Shown piece by piece: positions 24,899 through 33,231 of a DNA stretch of 64,000 nucleotides. The position numbers and the translations under genes were made by a program. This DNA comes from Ewingella sp963519305. GTDB taxonomy: Bacteria > Pseudomonadota > Gammaproteobacteria > Enterobacterales > Enterobacteriaceae. The stretch's first letter is position 1; every line of letters begins with the position of its first letter. The stretch spans positions 62,001 to 126,000 of the forward strand of contig CAUQMS010000008.1 of assembly GCA_963519305.1 (NCBI GenBank). Reading direction: 5' to 3'. The notes below the pieces were generated by a model, which saw nothing but the letters and a program-made list of their open reading frames with translations, searched no databases and was not told the origin of the DNA.

Positions 24899-24914
24899 AT
24901 CAAATCCCGTGCCA
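24899..24914 (-). promoter_or_regulatory. Sigma54 promoter of the psp operon
   Basis: On the minus strand the sequence is TGGCACG-GGAT-TTGAT, which fits the -24/-12 consensus TGGCACG-N4-TTGCW with one change in the -12 element. It lies about 95 bp upstream of pspA and is the expected target of PspF, which is encoded divergently. PspF upstream activating sites should lie between 24920 and 25030 but I could not delimit them. Confidence 0.88.
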
Positions 24915-25034
24915 ACTTTTTGTAACGCGCATTCTACTGAATTAAATAGAATTTTTATTTTTAAAGCTATAACACGCATTTGACGTATGATTAAAATAAC
25001 TAAGAATTGGTATTTTTCACCATAAGGAATCGCC

Positions 25035-26042
25035 ATGAACGGCACGACAGACAACCTTCTCGGCGAAGCTAACGCCTTTATTGAAGTGCTGGAGCAAGTA
25101 TCCCGTCTGGCAAAGCTGAATAAACCCGTGCTGGTCACCGGCGAGCGTGGCAGCGGTAAAGAGTTGATCGCACATCGGTTGCATTATCTGTCACCCCGCT
25201 GGCAGGGGCCGTTTATTTCGCTTAACTGCGCGGCATTGAATGAAAATCTGCTGGACTCCGAACTGTTTGGCCATGAAGCCGGCGCATTTACCGGGGCGCA
25301 AAAGCGCCATTTGGGCCGTTTTGAGCGTGCGGACGGCGGTACACTGTTTCTCGATGAGCTGGCGACTGCGCCAATGCTGGTTCAGGAAAAATTACTGCGG
25401 GTGATTGAATACGGGCATCTTGAGCGCGTTGGGGGCAGTCAGCCGTTGCAGGTTGACGTGCGTCTGGTTTGCGCTACCAACGATGATTTGCCCGCACTCG
25501 CCGCCGCCGGAAAATTCCGTGCTGACCTGCTCGACCGGCTGGCGTTTGATGTTGTCCAGTTACCGCCCCTGCGCGAACGCCAGCAGGACATCATGTTGCT
25601 GGCCGAACACTTCGCAATCCAGATGTGCCGCGAACTCTCGCTGCCGCTGTTTCCTGGTTTCACCCCTTATGCCCGCAATACGCTGCTGCAATACCGCTGG
25701 CCGGGGAATGTGCGTGAATTGAAAAACGTGGTAGAGCGCTCGATGTACCGTCACGGCACCAGCGAATTCCAGCTCGACGACATTATTCTTAACCCGTTTG
25801 CGAAATCCTCGCCGGTGCAGGAGACTGCTCTGAGCGCGGAGAGTCCCACGGCATTGCCTGATCTGCCGATAGATTTAAAATTATGGATGAACGAACAGGA
25901 AAAGCAGCTGATTGAACAGGCTCTGCATCTTGCGCGCTATAACCAGCGAAAAGCGGCAGATTTACTGACGCTGACGTATCACCAGTTACGCGGAATACTG
26001 AAGAAGCATGATATTCAGGTGAATGCGCAGGAAAGCGACTGA
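25035..26042 (+). CDS. pspF: PspF, sigma54 enhancer-binding activator
   Basis: PspF activates the psp promoter using AAA+ ATPase activity and lacks a receiver domain; PspA inhibits it directly. The 335-residue protein has Walker A GERGSGKE (about 37-44), the sigma54-contacting loop GAFTGA, Walker B GGTLFLDEL, the arginine-finger region FRADLLDRLAFDVV, and a C-terminal Fis-type helix-turn-helix (about 290-330, RKAADLLTLTYHQLRGILKK). It is divergent from pspA, the classical arrangement. Confidence 0.97.
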   Translation: MNGTTDNLLGEANAFIEVLEQVSRLAKLNKPVLVTGERGSGKELIAHRLHYLSPRWQGPFISLNCAALNENLLDSELFGHEAGAFTGAQKRHLGRFERADGGTLFLDELATAPMLVQEKLLRVIEYGHLERVGGSQPLQVDVRLVCATNDDLPALAAAGKFRADLLDRLAFDVVQLPPLRERQQDIMLLAEHFAIQMCRELSLPLFPGFTPYARNTLLQYRWPGNVRELKNVVERSMYRHGTSEFQLDDIILNPFAKSSPVQETALSAESPTALPDLPIDLKLWMNEQEKQLIEQALHLARYNQRKAADLLTLTYHQLRGILKKHDIQVNAQESD

Positions 26043-26050
26043 AAAAAGGC

Positions 26051-26151
26051 AAAAAAAAAGCCAGCACCCGAGCTGGCTAAGTAATACTGGAAGCAATGTG
26101 AGCAATGTCGTACCGGTTAATCGACGCCCTGGCGGATGTCTATCTTCCGAT
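26051..26151 (-). ncRNA. ryhB: RyhB iron-starvation small RNA
   Basis: On the minus strand this roughly 100-nt unit contains the diagnostic RyhB core ACGACATTGCTCACATTGC followed by TTCCAGTATTACTTAGCC. It ends in the terminator hairpin AGCCAGC-TCGGGT-GCTGGCT with nine Ts (26078-26051). The 3' 60 nt are almost identical to E. coli RyhB from memory, while the 5' part differs. RyhB pairs through Hfq with mRNAs for iron-using proteins and lowers them in iron starvation. The start near 26151 is deduced from the -10 element. It lies between pspF and a COG0523 GTPase, whereas E. coli has it elsewhere. Confidence 0.92.
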
Positions 26152-26158
26152 GAAAATA

Positions 26159-26211
26159 ATGATAATGGTTATCAGTATCGTTTGTAAAGCGGTTATTGAG
26201 AATATTTCTCA
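26159..26211 (-). promoter_or_regulatory. ryhB promoter with two Fur boxes
   Basis: On the minus strand the -35 TTTACA (26188-26183) and -10 TATCAT (26164-26159) are 18 bp apart. A Fur box TGATAATGGTTATCA (26160-26174; 7-1-7 symmetry with one mismatch) covers the -10. A second palindrome TGAGAATATTTCTCA (26197-26211; one mismatch) lies just upstream of the -35. Fur with iron should therefore block polymerase binding, as known for ryhB. Confidence 0.88.
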
Positions 26212-26274
26212 TTACCACACTAAAGATGCAACAACTTGTTTAGCAACCATTCATAGCCCTGAAGTTGGTGTGGG

Positions 26275-27462
26275 TCACCACTGAGGGAAAGGATCGGCCA
26301 TCCTCATCCAGCTGTCGATCCCCTCAGCCATCTGCTCCTCGCTTAACAGGCAGTCATCCAGTCTGCGGATAATCTCTTCTTTATCAAGATGCTGCCCGAT
26401 AAACACCAGTTCCTGACGCATATCGCCAAACGGCTCATGCCACTTCTCCATTATGCCTTCACGAATTTCAGGGTCCTGCGGCCAGTCGCTTTCCGGTAAC
26501 GCACGCCAGAAAATACCGGCCATACCATAGCGCGCGATTCCGCCTGCCTGGCTCCAGTTACCCGCATGACGCGGGCGCGTGGCCAGCCAGAAAAATCCTT
26601 TTGATCGCAGGAGTGTACCGCCGCCCCAGTCACCGTGCACCACACGATAGAACTTGTCAGGATCAAAAGGACGGCGGGCGGTATAAACAAAACTGCCGAT
26701 ACCATACTCCTCAGTTTCAGGCGTGTGCTCGCCGCGCAGCTCCTTCAGCCAGCCCGGCGCCTGCTGCGCTTTCGCGAAATCGAAACGGTGAGTATTCACG
26801 ACACGGTCCAGCGGCAGGCTGCCGGGCGAAATCGGCAGAATGTCTGCCTGCGGGTTCAGGCTTTTCAGTAATGCCAAAACTTCACGCTGCTGAGCGCTGT
26901 CGAGCAGATCGGTTTTGCTGACCAGCAGTACATCGCAAAATTCAATCTGGTCGATCAGCAAATCCGTGACGCTGCGCTCATCCTCTTCCCCTAGACTTTC
27001 CCCGGCCTCCTGCACACTGCGCGCCTCCTGATATTGCCGCATGAAATTGACACCATCGACCACCGTCACCAGCGTGTCGAGGCGTGCAAACTGCGACAGG
27101 CTCTGACCTTCTTCATCTTCAAAAGTAAAGGTTTCAGCCACCGGCAGCGGTTCTGAAATACCACTCGACTCGATGAGTAAATAGTCAAAACGCCCTGTCT
27201 GCGCCATCTCGCGCACTGAAATCAGCAAGTCCTCACGCAACGTACAGCAGATACAGCCATTGCTCATCTCCACCAGTTTTTCCTGCTGGCGGTCGAGTGC
27301 AATTTCATTGGCAACCAGCGCGGCATCGATATTGACTTCGCTCATGTCATTGATAATAACCGCCACCCGCATGCCCTGACGGTTATTAAGGATATGATTT
27401 AAAACAGTTGTTTTACCGGCACCCAGAAATCCGGACAGCACAGTAACGGGTAATAGAGACAT
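26275..27462 (-). CDS. COG0523-family metallochaperone GTPase (Zur-regulated)
   Basis: A G3E-family GTPase thought to deliver zinc to target enzymes in zinc starvation (ZigA/YciC/YeiR relatives). From the ATG at 27462 (GAGG 6 nt upstream) it has 395 residues. Walker A GFLGAGKTT is at 11-19, the metal-binding motif C70-x-C72-C73 lies in NGCICC, and the base-recognition-like SKTD is present. The C-terminal CobW domain has WSQAGGIARYG-type blocks. No His-rich tail is seen. A perfect Zur-type palindrome lies upstream. The target protein is not identifiable here; ryhB lies downstream on the same strand. Confidence 0.92.
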   Translation of the reverse strand: MSLLPVTVLSGFLGAGKTTVLNHILNNRQGMRVAVIINDMSEVNIDAALVANEIALDRQQEKLVEMSNGCICCTLREDLLISVREMAQTGRFDYLLIESSGISEPLPVAETFTFEDEEGQSLSQFARLDTLVTVVDGVNFMRQYQEARSVQEAGESLGEEDERSVTDLLIDQIEFCDVLLVSKTDLLDSAQQREVLALLKSLNPQADILPISPGSLPLDRVVNTHRFDFAKAQQAPGWLKELRGEHTPETEEYGIGSFVYTARRPFDPDKFYRVVHGDWGGGTLLRSKGFFWLATRPRHAGNWSQAGGIARYGMAGIFWRALPESDWPQDPEIREGIMEKWHEPFGDMRQELVFIGQHLDKEEIIRRLDDCLLSEEQMAEGIDSWMRMADPFPQW

Positions 27463-27508
27463 CTTAACCTCACGCCGACGAATGCCAAGATAATGCATTC
27501 GAATTAAT

Positions 27509-27523
27509 TGTTATAGTATAACA
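27509..27523. promoter_or_regulatory. Zur box upstream of the COG0523 GTPase
   Basis: TGTTATA-G-TATAACA is a perfect 7-1-7 palindrome identical to the core of the enterobacterial Zur consensus. It is 47 bp upstream of the GTPase ATG and about 110 bp upstream of the sapA -35, so repression by zinc-loaded Zur most likely acts on the GTPase gene. Confidence 0.88.
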
Positions 27524-27619
27524 TTACAATTACTGCTCATTTTCAAGGTATTTTTTTGCAAACACTTGCAGAAAATTGCGTGAAGTCTCGACAGACGGAG
27601 TGGAGTTTTGCGCAATGGA

Positions 27620-27648
27620 TTGGGGAGGCTGGCAGAGTACGGTACACT
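27620..27648 (+). promoter_or_regulatory. Candidate sapA promoter
   Basis: TTGGGG (27620-27625) and TACACT (27643-27648) are 17 bp apart and lie 32 bp before the sapA ATG. If used, translation cannot start at the in-frame codon at 27608. Confidence 0.5.
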
Positions 27649-27679
27649 TAAGCTATTGCTACTTAACATTGAAGCCCTT

Positions 27680-29356
27680 ATGCGTCGTTTACCTTTGTGG
27701 ATGCTCTTACTGAGCGGTCTGACCAGCGCGGCCATCGCCGTGCCACCCTCGCCGCCCGCCAAGCCGCTAACAGTCAGTTCGCCTGCCACAGCGCCAAAAA
27801 ATGACATCCGCCAGAGCGGTTTTGTCTATTGCGTGAACGGGATGATCAACACCTTCAACCCGCAGAAAGCCAGCAGCGGGCTGATTATCGACACGCTCGC
27901 AGCCCAATTGTATGACCGGCTGCTCGACGTCGATCCCTATACCTACCGGCTGATCCCGGAACTTGCGCAGAGCTGGGAAGTCCTGGACGACGGCGCAACC
28001 TACCGTTTTCATCTGCGTAAAGACGTGCCTTTCCAGAGCACTCCCTGGTTTAAGCCAACACGCATGATGAACGCTGACGACGTGGTCTTTAGTACCCAAC
28101 GTATTATCGATCCGCAAAATCATTACCACAGCGTCAATGGAGATGAATACCCCTATTTCGACAGTCTGCAGTTCGCTACTGCAGTAAAAAGCGTTAAAAA
28201 GATCGATGACTCTACGGTCGAATTTCGGCTGAAAAATCCTGATGCCTCCTTCCTGTGGCATCTGGCGACACACTACGCGCCGGTGCTCTCAGCGGAATAT
28301 GCCAATAATCTGCAAAAAACGGGTAACGAAGAACAGATAGACCGCGAACCTGTAGGCACAGGTCCTTTCCAGCTCAGCGAATACCGTACCGGACAGTATG
28401 TAAGGCTGGCGCGAAACGGCGATTACTGGAAAGGTGTACCGCGTATGTCGCAGGTGGTGATCGACATGGGTGTCGGCGGGACCGGACGTTTGTCAAAACT
28501 GCTAACCGGTGAGTGCGACGTGCTCGCGTATCCGGCGGCCAGCCAGCTCTCCATTTTGCGCGATGACCCGCGTCTGCGCTTGACGCTGCGCCCGGGCATG
28601 AACGTCGCTTATCTGGCGTTCAATACCAATAAAGCGCCGCTGAACGATCCGCGCATCCGTCAGGCCATTGCACTGTCGATAAACAATCAGCGCCTGATGC
28701 AATCGATCTACTACGGTACGGCTGAAACCGCAGCGTCTATTTTACCACGCGCTTCCTGGGCTTATGACAGCAACGCCAAAGTGACCGAATTTGACCCGGA
28801 TAAAGCACGGAAAATCCTCAAAGATCTGGGACAGGAAAAGCTGACGCTGCATCTCTGGGTGCCTACAGTTTCCCAGTCTTATAACCCGAGCCCACTCAAA
28901 ACGGCTGAACTGCTGCAGGCAGATCTGGCTCAGGTAGGAATTAAAGTGGTGATCGTGCCGGTTGAGGGCCGTTTTCAGGAAGCACGCCTGATGGAAATGA
29001 ACCATGACCTGACGCTGGTCGGCTGGGCAACCGACAGTAATGACCCGGACAGTTTCTTCCGTCCAATGCTCAGCTGCGCGGCAATCCGTTCGCAGACCAA
29101 CTATGCTCACTGGTGTAACCCTGAATTTGACCAGTTACTTCTTCAGGGCCTGCTGTCGCAGCAGCTTTCGCAGCGCATCGAATATTACCAGCAGGCGCAA
29201 AAAATTCTGGAACAGCAGCTGCCGGTTCTGCCGCTGGCCTCTTCCCTTCGCCTGCAAGCTTACCGTTATGATATCAAGGGATTAGTGCTAAGCCCGTTTG
29301 GGAACTCATCGTTTGCCGGAGTATTCCGTGACAGTGAAACGAGGAAAGCGCCATGA
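27680..29356 (+). CDS. sapA: SapA, periplasmic substrate-binding protein of Sap transporter
   Basis: SapA belongs to the dipeptide/oligopeptide-binding family and gives resistance to antimicrobial peptides in Salmonella and Haemophilus; its natural ligand in other enterics is uncertain. The 558-residue protein has a signal peptide (MRRLPLWMLLLSGLTSAAIA) and conserved blocks SGFVYCVNGMINTFNP, TGRLSKLLTGECDVLAYPAASQ and GWATDSNDPDSFFRPMLSC. The ATG at 27680 is chosen because it begins the signal peptide and follows a promoter-like element. It overlaps sapB (ATGA) and heads sapABCDF. Confidence 0.95.
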   Translation: MRRLPLWMLLLSGLTSAAIAVPPSPPAKPLTVSSPATAPKNDIRQSGFVYCVNGMINTFNPQKASSGLIIDTLAAQLYDRLLDVDPYTYRLIPELAQSWEVLDDGATYRFHLRKDVPFQSTPWFKPTRMMNADDVVFSTQRIIDPQNHYHSVNGDEYPYFDSLQFATAVKSVKKIDDSTVEFRLKNPDASFLWHLATHYAPVLSAEYANNLQKTGNEEQIDREPVGTGPFQLSEYRTGQYVRLARNGDYWKGVPRMSQVVIDMGVGGTGRLSKLLTGECDVLAYPAASQLSILRDDPRLRLTLRPGMNVAYLAFNTNKAPLNDPRIRQAIALSINNQRLMQSIYYGTAETAASILPRASWAYDSNAKVTEFDPDKARKILKDLGQEKLTLHLWVPTVSQSYNPSPLKTAELLQADLAQVGIKVVIVPVEGRFQEARLMEMNHDLTLVGWATDSNDPDSFFRPMLSCAAIRSQTNYAHWCNPEFDQLLLQGLLSQQLSQRIEYYQQAQKILEQQLPVLPLASSLRLQAYRYDIKGLVLSPFGNSSFAGVFRDSETRKAP

Positions 29357-30318
29357 TCATCTTTATTTTGCGGCGTTTATTGTTGTTACTCATCACCCTA
29401 TTTCTTCTCAGCATGGTGGCATTCAGTCTGAGCTATTTTACGCCAAATGCCCCTCTGCGCGGCGCGTCACTCTGGGATGCCTACCGTTTTTACTTCTCCG
29501 GCCTGCTGCAATTTGATTTCGGCGTATCAAGTATTAACGGCGAAAATATCAGCACCCAGCTGAAAACCGTATTCCCCGCTACGATGGAGCTTTGCGTGCT
29601 GGCGTTTACTTTTGCGCTGCTGGTGGGGATCCCTCTGGGGATCACCGCTGGCGTTATGAGAGGAAAATGGCCTGACGTTGCCATCAGCACCCTTGCTTTG
29701 ATTGGTTTTTCGATTCCGGTATTCTGGCTGGCGCTGCTGCTGATGCTGTTCTTCTCGCTGCAACTCGGCTGGTTGCCGGTATCAGGGAGGCTTGATTTAC
29801 TCTATCAGCTAAAAACGGTCACCGGCCTGACGCTGATAGATGCTTGGCTGTCCGATTCGCCTTATCGCCATGAGATGATTGCCAGTGCAATCCGCCATAT
29901 GATTTTGCCGATTGCAGCCCTTGCCGTTGCACCAACGACGGAAGTTATCCGCCTGATGCGTATCAGCACCGATGACGTTCTGGCTCAGAACTATGTAAAA
30001 GCGGCGGCAACCCGTGGTTTATCGCGCCTGACTATTATTCGTCGCCACGTCCTGCACAATGCACTGCCGCCGATTATACCCAAACTGGGCCTGCAATTTT
30101 CCACCATGCTGACGCTGGCGATGATCACCGAGATGGTCTTCAACTGGCCAGGCATAGGGCGCTGGATGATCAACGCCATCCGCCAGCAGGATTATGCGGC
30201 AATCTCCGCCGGAGTGATGGTGGTAGGGTCGCTGGTGATCGTCGTGAACGTATTGTCGGATATTCTCGGTGCTATGATGAATCCGCTCAAACATAAGGAA
30301 TGGTATGCCCTACGATAA
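29353..30318 (+). CDS. sapB: SapB, ABC transporter permease
   Basis: An inner-membrane permease of the Sap system (E. coli SapBCDF has been linked to putrescine export, and Sap to peptide uptake and resistance). The 321-residue protein has an N-terminal membrane helix, several further helices and the permease EAA loop YVKAAATRGLSRLTIIRRHVL (about residues 215-235, given in part). The ATG overlaps the sapA stop, and the 3' end overlaps sapC by 14 bp. Confidence 0.95.
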   Translation: MIIFILRRLLLLLITLFLLSMVAFSLSYFTPNAPLRGASLWDAYRFYFSGLLQFDFGVSSINGENISTQLKTVFPATMELCVLAFTFALLVGIPLGITAGVMRGKWPDVAISTLALIGFSIPVFWLALLLMLFFSLQLGWLPVSGRLDLLYQLKTVTGLTLIDAWLSDSPYRHEMIASAIRHMILPIAALAVAPTTEVIRLMRISTDDVLAQNYVKAAATRGLSRLTIIRRHVLHNALPPIIPKLGLQFSTMLTLAMITEMVFNWPGIGRWMINAIRQQDYAAISAGVMVVGSLVIVVNVLSDILGAMMNPLKHKEWYALR

Positions 30319-31195
30319 CGTATACCGTGAAAAACAGATGCCCAGCCCGTTCCACCAGATGTGGAGCATTTTCTATCGCGACACGCTGTCGATGATTGGT
30401 TTTTATGGCGTGCTCGGCCTGCTGTTTGTCTGCGTCTTTGGGCACCTGCTGGCCCCCTACGCGCTGGACCAACAATTTCTTGGCTCACAATTGTTGCCGC
30501 CGTCATGGTCGCGCAACGGCAACGTAGCGTTTTTCCTCGGCACCGACGATCTGGGCCGTGATCTGCTAAGCCGCCTTCTTACCGGTGCTGCACCGACGAT
30601 TGGCGGCGCCATAGTGATCACACTGGCTGCTGCTGTCGTCGGCGTTGTCATCGGCGTTCTTGCAGGGATCACGCGGGGTCTGAAGTCCGCCATTCTTAAC
30701 CACATTCTCGATACGCTGCTATCAATTCCTTCTCTGCTACTGGCGATTATCGTGGTGGCTTTCCTGGGTCCTAAGCTGGAACACGCCATGCTGGCCGTCT
30801 GGCTGGCCCTTTTACCGCGTATCGCCCGCACCATCTACAGCGCCGTGCATGATGAACTGGAAAAAGAGTACGTGATTGCCGTTCGTCTGGACGGTGCCTC
30901 AACCTGGCAGATCCTACGCTACGCGGTGTTGCCAAATATCGTTGCCGTGCTGGTCACCGAATTCACCCGTGCCCTCTCCATGGCCGTGCTGGATATTGCC
31001 GCACTGGGCTTCCTTGATTTAGGTGCGCAGCTGCCTTCGCCGGAATGGGGTGCAATGCTCGGTGACTCACTTGAACTGGTTTACGTCGCGCCGTGGTCTG
31101 TAATGCTGCCGGGTGCCGCAATTCTGGTCAGCGTATTGCTGATTAACCTGCTGGGTGACGGAATGCGTCGGGCAATTAATGCGGGAGTGGAATAG
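30305..31195 (+). CDS. sapC: SapC, ABC transporter permease
   Basis: The second Sap permease, forming the membrane channel with SapB. The 296-residue protein has the typical SapC start MPYDNVYREK, the DppC-like block FLGTDDLGRDLLSRLL, and an EAA loop with YVIAVRLDGAS. It overlaps sapB by 14 bp, and its stop shares a base with the sapD start, giving tight translational coupling. Confidence 0.95.
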   Translation: MPYDNVYREKQMPSPFHQMWSIFYRDTLSMIGFYGVLGLLFVCVFGHLLAPYALDQQFLGSQLLPPSWSRNGNVAFFLGTDDLGRDLLSRLLTGAAPTIGGAIVITLAAAVVGVVIGVLAGITRGLKSAILNHILDTLLSIPSLLLAIIVVAFLGPKLEHAMLAVWLALLPRIARTIYSAVHDELEKEYVIAVRLDGASTWQILRYAVLPNIVAVLVTEFTRALSMAVLDIAALGFLDLGAQLPSPEWGAMLGDSLELVYVAPWSVMLPGAAILVSVLLINLLGDGMRRAINAGVE

Positions 31196-32187
31196 TGCCG
31201 TTACTCGATATCCGCAATCTGACTATTGAATTTATGACCGCCGAGGGCCCGGTAAAGGCTGTCGATCGCGTCAGCATGACGCTCAACGCCGGTGAGATTC
31301 GCGGTCTGGTAGGTGAATCAGGCTCAGGCAAGAGTCTGATTGCCAAAGCCATCTGCGGCGTGACCAAAGATAACTGGCGCGTGACTGCCGACAGGATGCG
31401 GTTTGACGACATTGACCTGCTGCACCTCTCCGCGCGTGAACGCCGTAAGCTGATTGGTCAGAATATTTCGATGATCTTTCAGGAGCCTCAATCTTGTCTG
31501 GATCCTTCTGAAAGTATCGGCAAACAGCTGATGCAGGCAATTCCTGGCTGGACTTACAAGGGCCGCTGGTATCAGCGTTTTCATTGGCGAAAACGCCGCG
31601 CCATTGAACTTTTGCACCGCGTCGGGATTAAAGATCATAAAGACATCATGGCCAGCTTCCCTTATGAGCTGACCGAAGGCGAATGCCAGAAAGTGATGAT
31701 TGCGATTGCGCTGGCTAACCAGCCACGTTTGTTGATTGCCGATGAACCGACCAACGCCATGGAACCCACCACTCAGGCACAAATCTTCCGCCTGTTGTCG
31801 CGTCTCAATCAGAATAACAACACCACCATCTTGCTGATCAGCCATGACCTGCAAATGATGAGCAAATGGGCTAACCGGATAAATGTGTTGTATTGCGGAC
31901 AGACGGTCGAAAGCGCGTTGTGCGAAGACTTACTGGTGGCACCTCATCATCCTTACACACAGGCGCTGATCCGCGCGATGCCAGACTTTGGCCGGTCATT
32001 ACCGCATAAGAGCCGCCTTAATACACTACCCGGCGCGATCCCTTCGCTTGAGCACTTGCCTATAGGCTGCCGTCTTGGCCCGCGCTGTCCGTACGCACAA
32101 AAAAAATGCATTGAAACGCCTCGTCTGCGTCTGGTGAAAACCCATGCTTTCGCTTGTCACTTCCCGCTGAACATGGAGGAGCAATAA
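31195..32187 (+). CDS. sapD: SapD, ABC transporter ATPase
   Basis: A cytoplasmic ATPase of the Sap transporter; in E. coli it also supports Trk potassium uptake. The 330-residue protein starts at a GTG sharing one base with the sapC stop. It has Walker A GESGSGKSLIA (about 40-50) and Walker B LLIADEPTNAME. The signature region LTEGECQKV is an unusual variant of LSGGxxQ, known for SapD from memory. The C-terminal oligopeptide-transporter domain has cysteines in CRLGPRCPYAQKKC that may bind a cluster or metal. Confidence 0.94.
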   Translation: MPLLDIRNLTIEFMTAEGPVKAVDRVSMTLNAGEIRGLVGESGSGKSLIAKAICGVTKDNWRVTADRMRFDDIDLLHLSARERRKLIGQNISMIFQEPQSCLDPSESIGKQLMQAIPGWTYKGRWYQRFHWRKRRAIELLHRVGIKDHKDIMASFPYELTEGECQKVMIAIALANQPRLLIADEPTNAMEPTTQAQIFRLLSRLNQNNNTTILLISHDLQMMSKWANRINVLYCGQTVESALCEDLLVAPHHPYTQALIRAMPDFGRSLPHKSRLNTLPGAIPSLEHLPIGCRLGPRCPYAQKKCIETPRLRLVKTHAFACHFPLNMEEQ

Positions 32188-33002
32188 TGGCTGAGACCCT
32201 GCTCGAAGTGCGTAATCTGAAAAAAACATTCCGTTATCGCACTGGCTTGTTTCGCAAGATGGATCTCGACGCGGTTAAACCTGTTAGCTTTACCCTGCGT
32301 GAACGGCAGACGCTGGCGATCATCGGTGAAAATGGCTCCGGGAAATCCACCCTCGCCAAGATGCTGTCGGGGATGATTGAACCGACCGACGGCGAGATCT
32401 TAATCGACGATCATCCGCTGGCCTACGGCGATTATCGCTTTCGCAGCCAGCAGATCCGCATGATTTTTCAGGACCCCAATACATCGCTCAATCCGCGCCA
32501 GCGGATCGGCCAGCTGCTGGAAGCACCACTGCGCCTAAATGGCGAATTAGATGGGATACAACGCGAGCAACGGATCAACCAGACTCTGCGCATGGTCGGG
32601 ATGCTGCCGGATCATGCCTATTATTATCCGCATATGCTGGCATCGGGTCAGAAACAGCGCGTTGCGCTGGCCCGCGCACTGATCCTGCAACCTAAAGTGA
32701 TTATTGCCGACGAAGCCCTGGCCTCGCTGGATATGTCGATGCGCTCGCAAATCATTAACATGATGCTCGAATTGCAGGAAAAACAGGGTATCTCATACAT
32801 CTATGTTACCCAGCATCTGGGCATGATGAAGCACATCAGCGATCAGGTGATCGTGATGCATGAAGGCGAAGTGGTTGAACGCGGTAATATCGCTGAAGTG
32901 CTGGCGGCTCCGCTGCACGATTTAACCAAGCGACTCATATCCAGCCATTTCGGCGAAGCACTGACGGCCGATGCATGGCGCCGTGATGGTAAAAAAACCT
33001 AG
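32187..33002 (+). CDS. sapF: SapF, ABC transporter ATPase
   Basis: The second ATPase subunit of the Sap transporter. The ATG at 32187 shares a base with the sapD stop (TAATG) and is preceded by GGAGGAG, so a longer upstream frame from 32154 is rejected. The 271-residue protein has Walker A GENGSGKST, a signature-like SGQKQRVALARAL, and Walker B VIIADEALASLD. It is last in sapABCDF, followed by a terminator. Confidence 0.95.
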   Translation: MAETLLEVRNLKKTFRYRTGLFRKMDLDAVKPVSFTLRERQTLAIIGENGSGKSTLAKMLSGMIEPTDGEILIDDHPLAYGDYRFRSQQIRMIFQDPNTSLNPRQRIGQLLEAPLRLNGELDGIQREQRINQTLRMVGMLPDHAYYYPHMLASGQKQRVALARALILQPKVIIADEALASLDMSMRSQIINMMLELQEKQGISYIYVTQHLGMMKHISDQVIVMHEGEVVERGNIAEVLAAPLHDLTKRLISSHFGEALTADAWRRDGKKT

Positions 33003-33038
33003 CCGCAACACGTACCGGATTCAGTGTCAGAAGCCGCA

Positions 33039-33069
33039 GTAAAGCAGTTCTCCGGAGCTGCTTTTTTTG
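33039..33069 (+). terminator. sapABCDF terminator
   Basis: AAAGCAG (33041-33047) pairs with CTGCTTT (33058-33064) with an inner CTCC/GGAG stem; seven Ts follow. Confidence 0.9.
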
Positions 33070-33231
33070 TGCTTCCCGCATGGGCGCGTTGAGTTTCTTA
33101 TCGCTTTCTTCCACGTTTTTCAGGTTTACTATTCTTTTTAGCTATTATTTATCGCTTAACATTATTTTATATGGCAGCGCGTATCGGCAAGGATAGGGTC
33201 TGAAATATTGCCTCATGCACAGGATCCGAAC

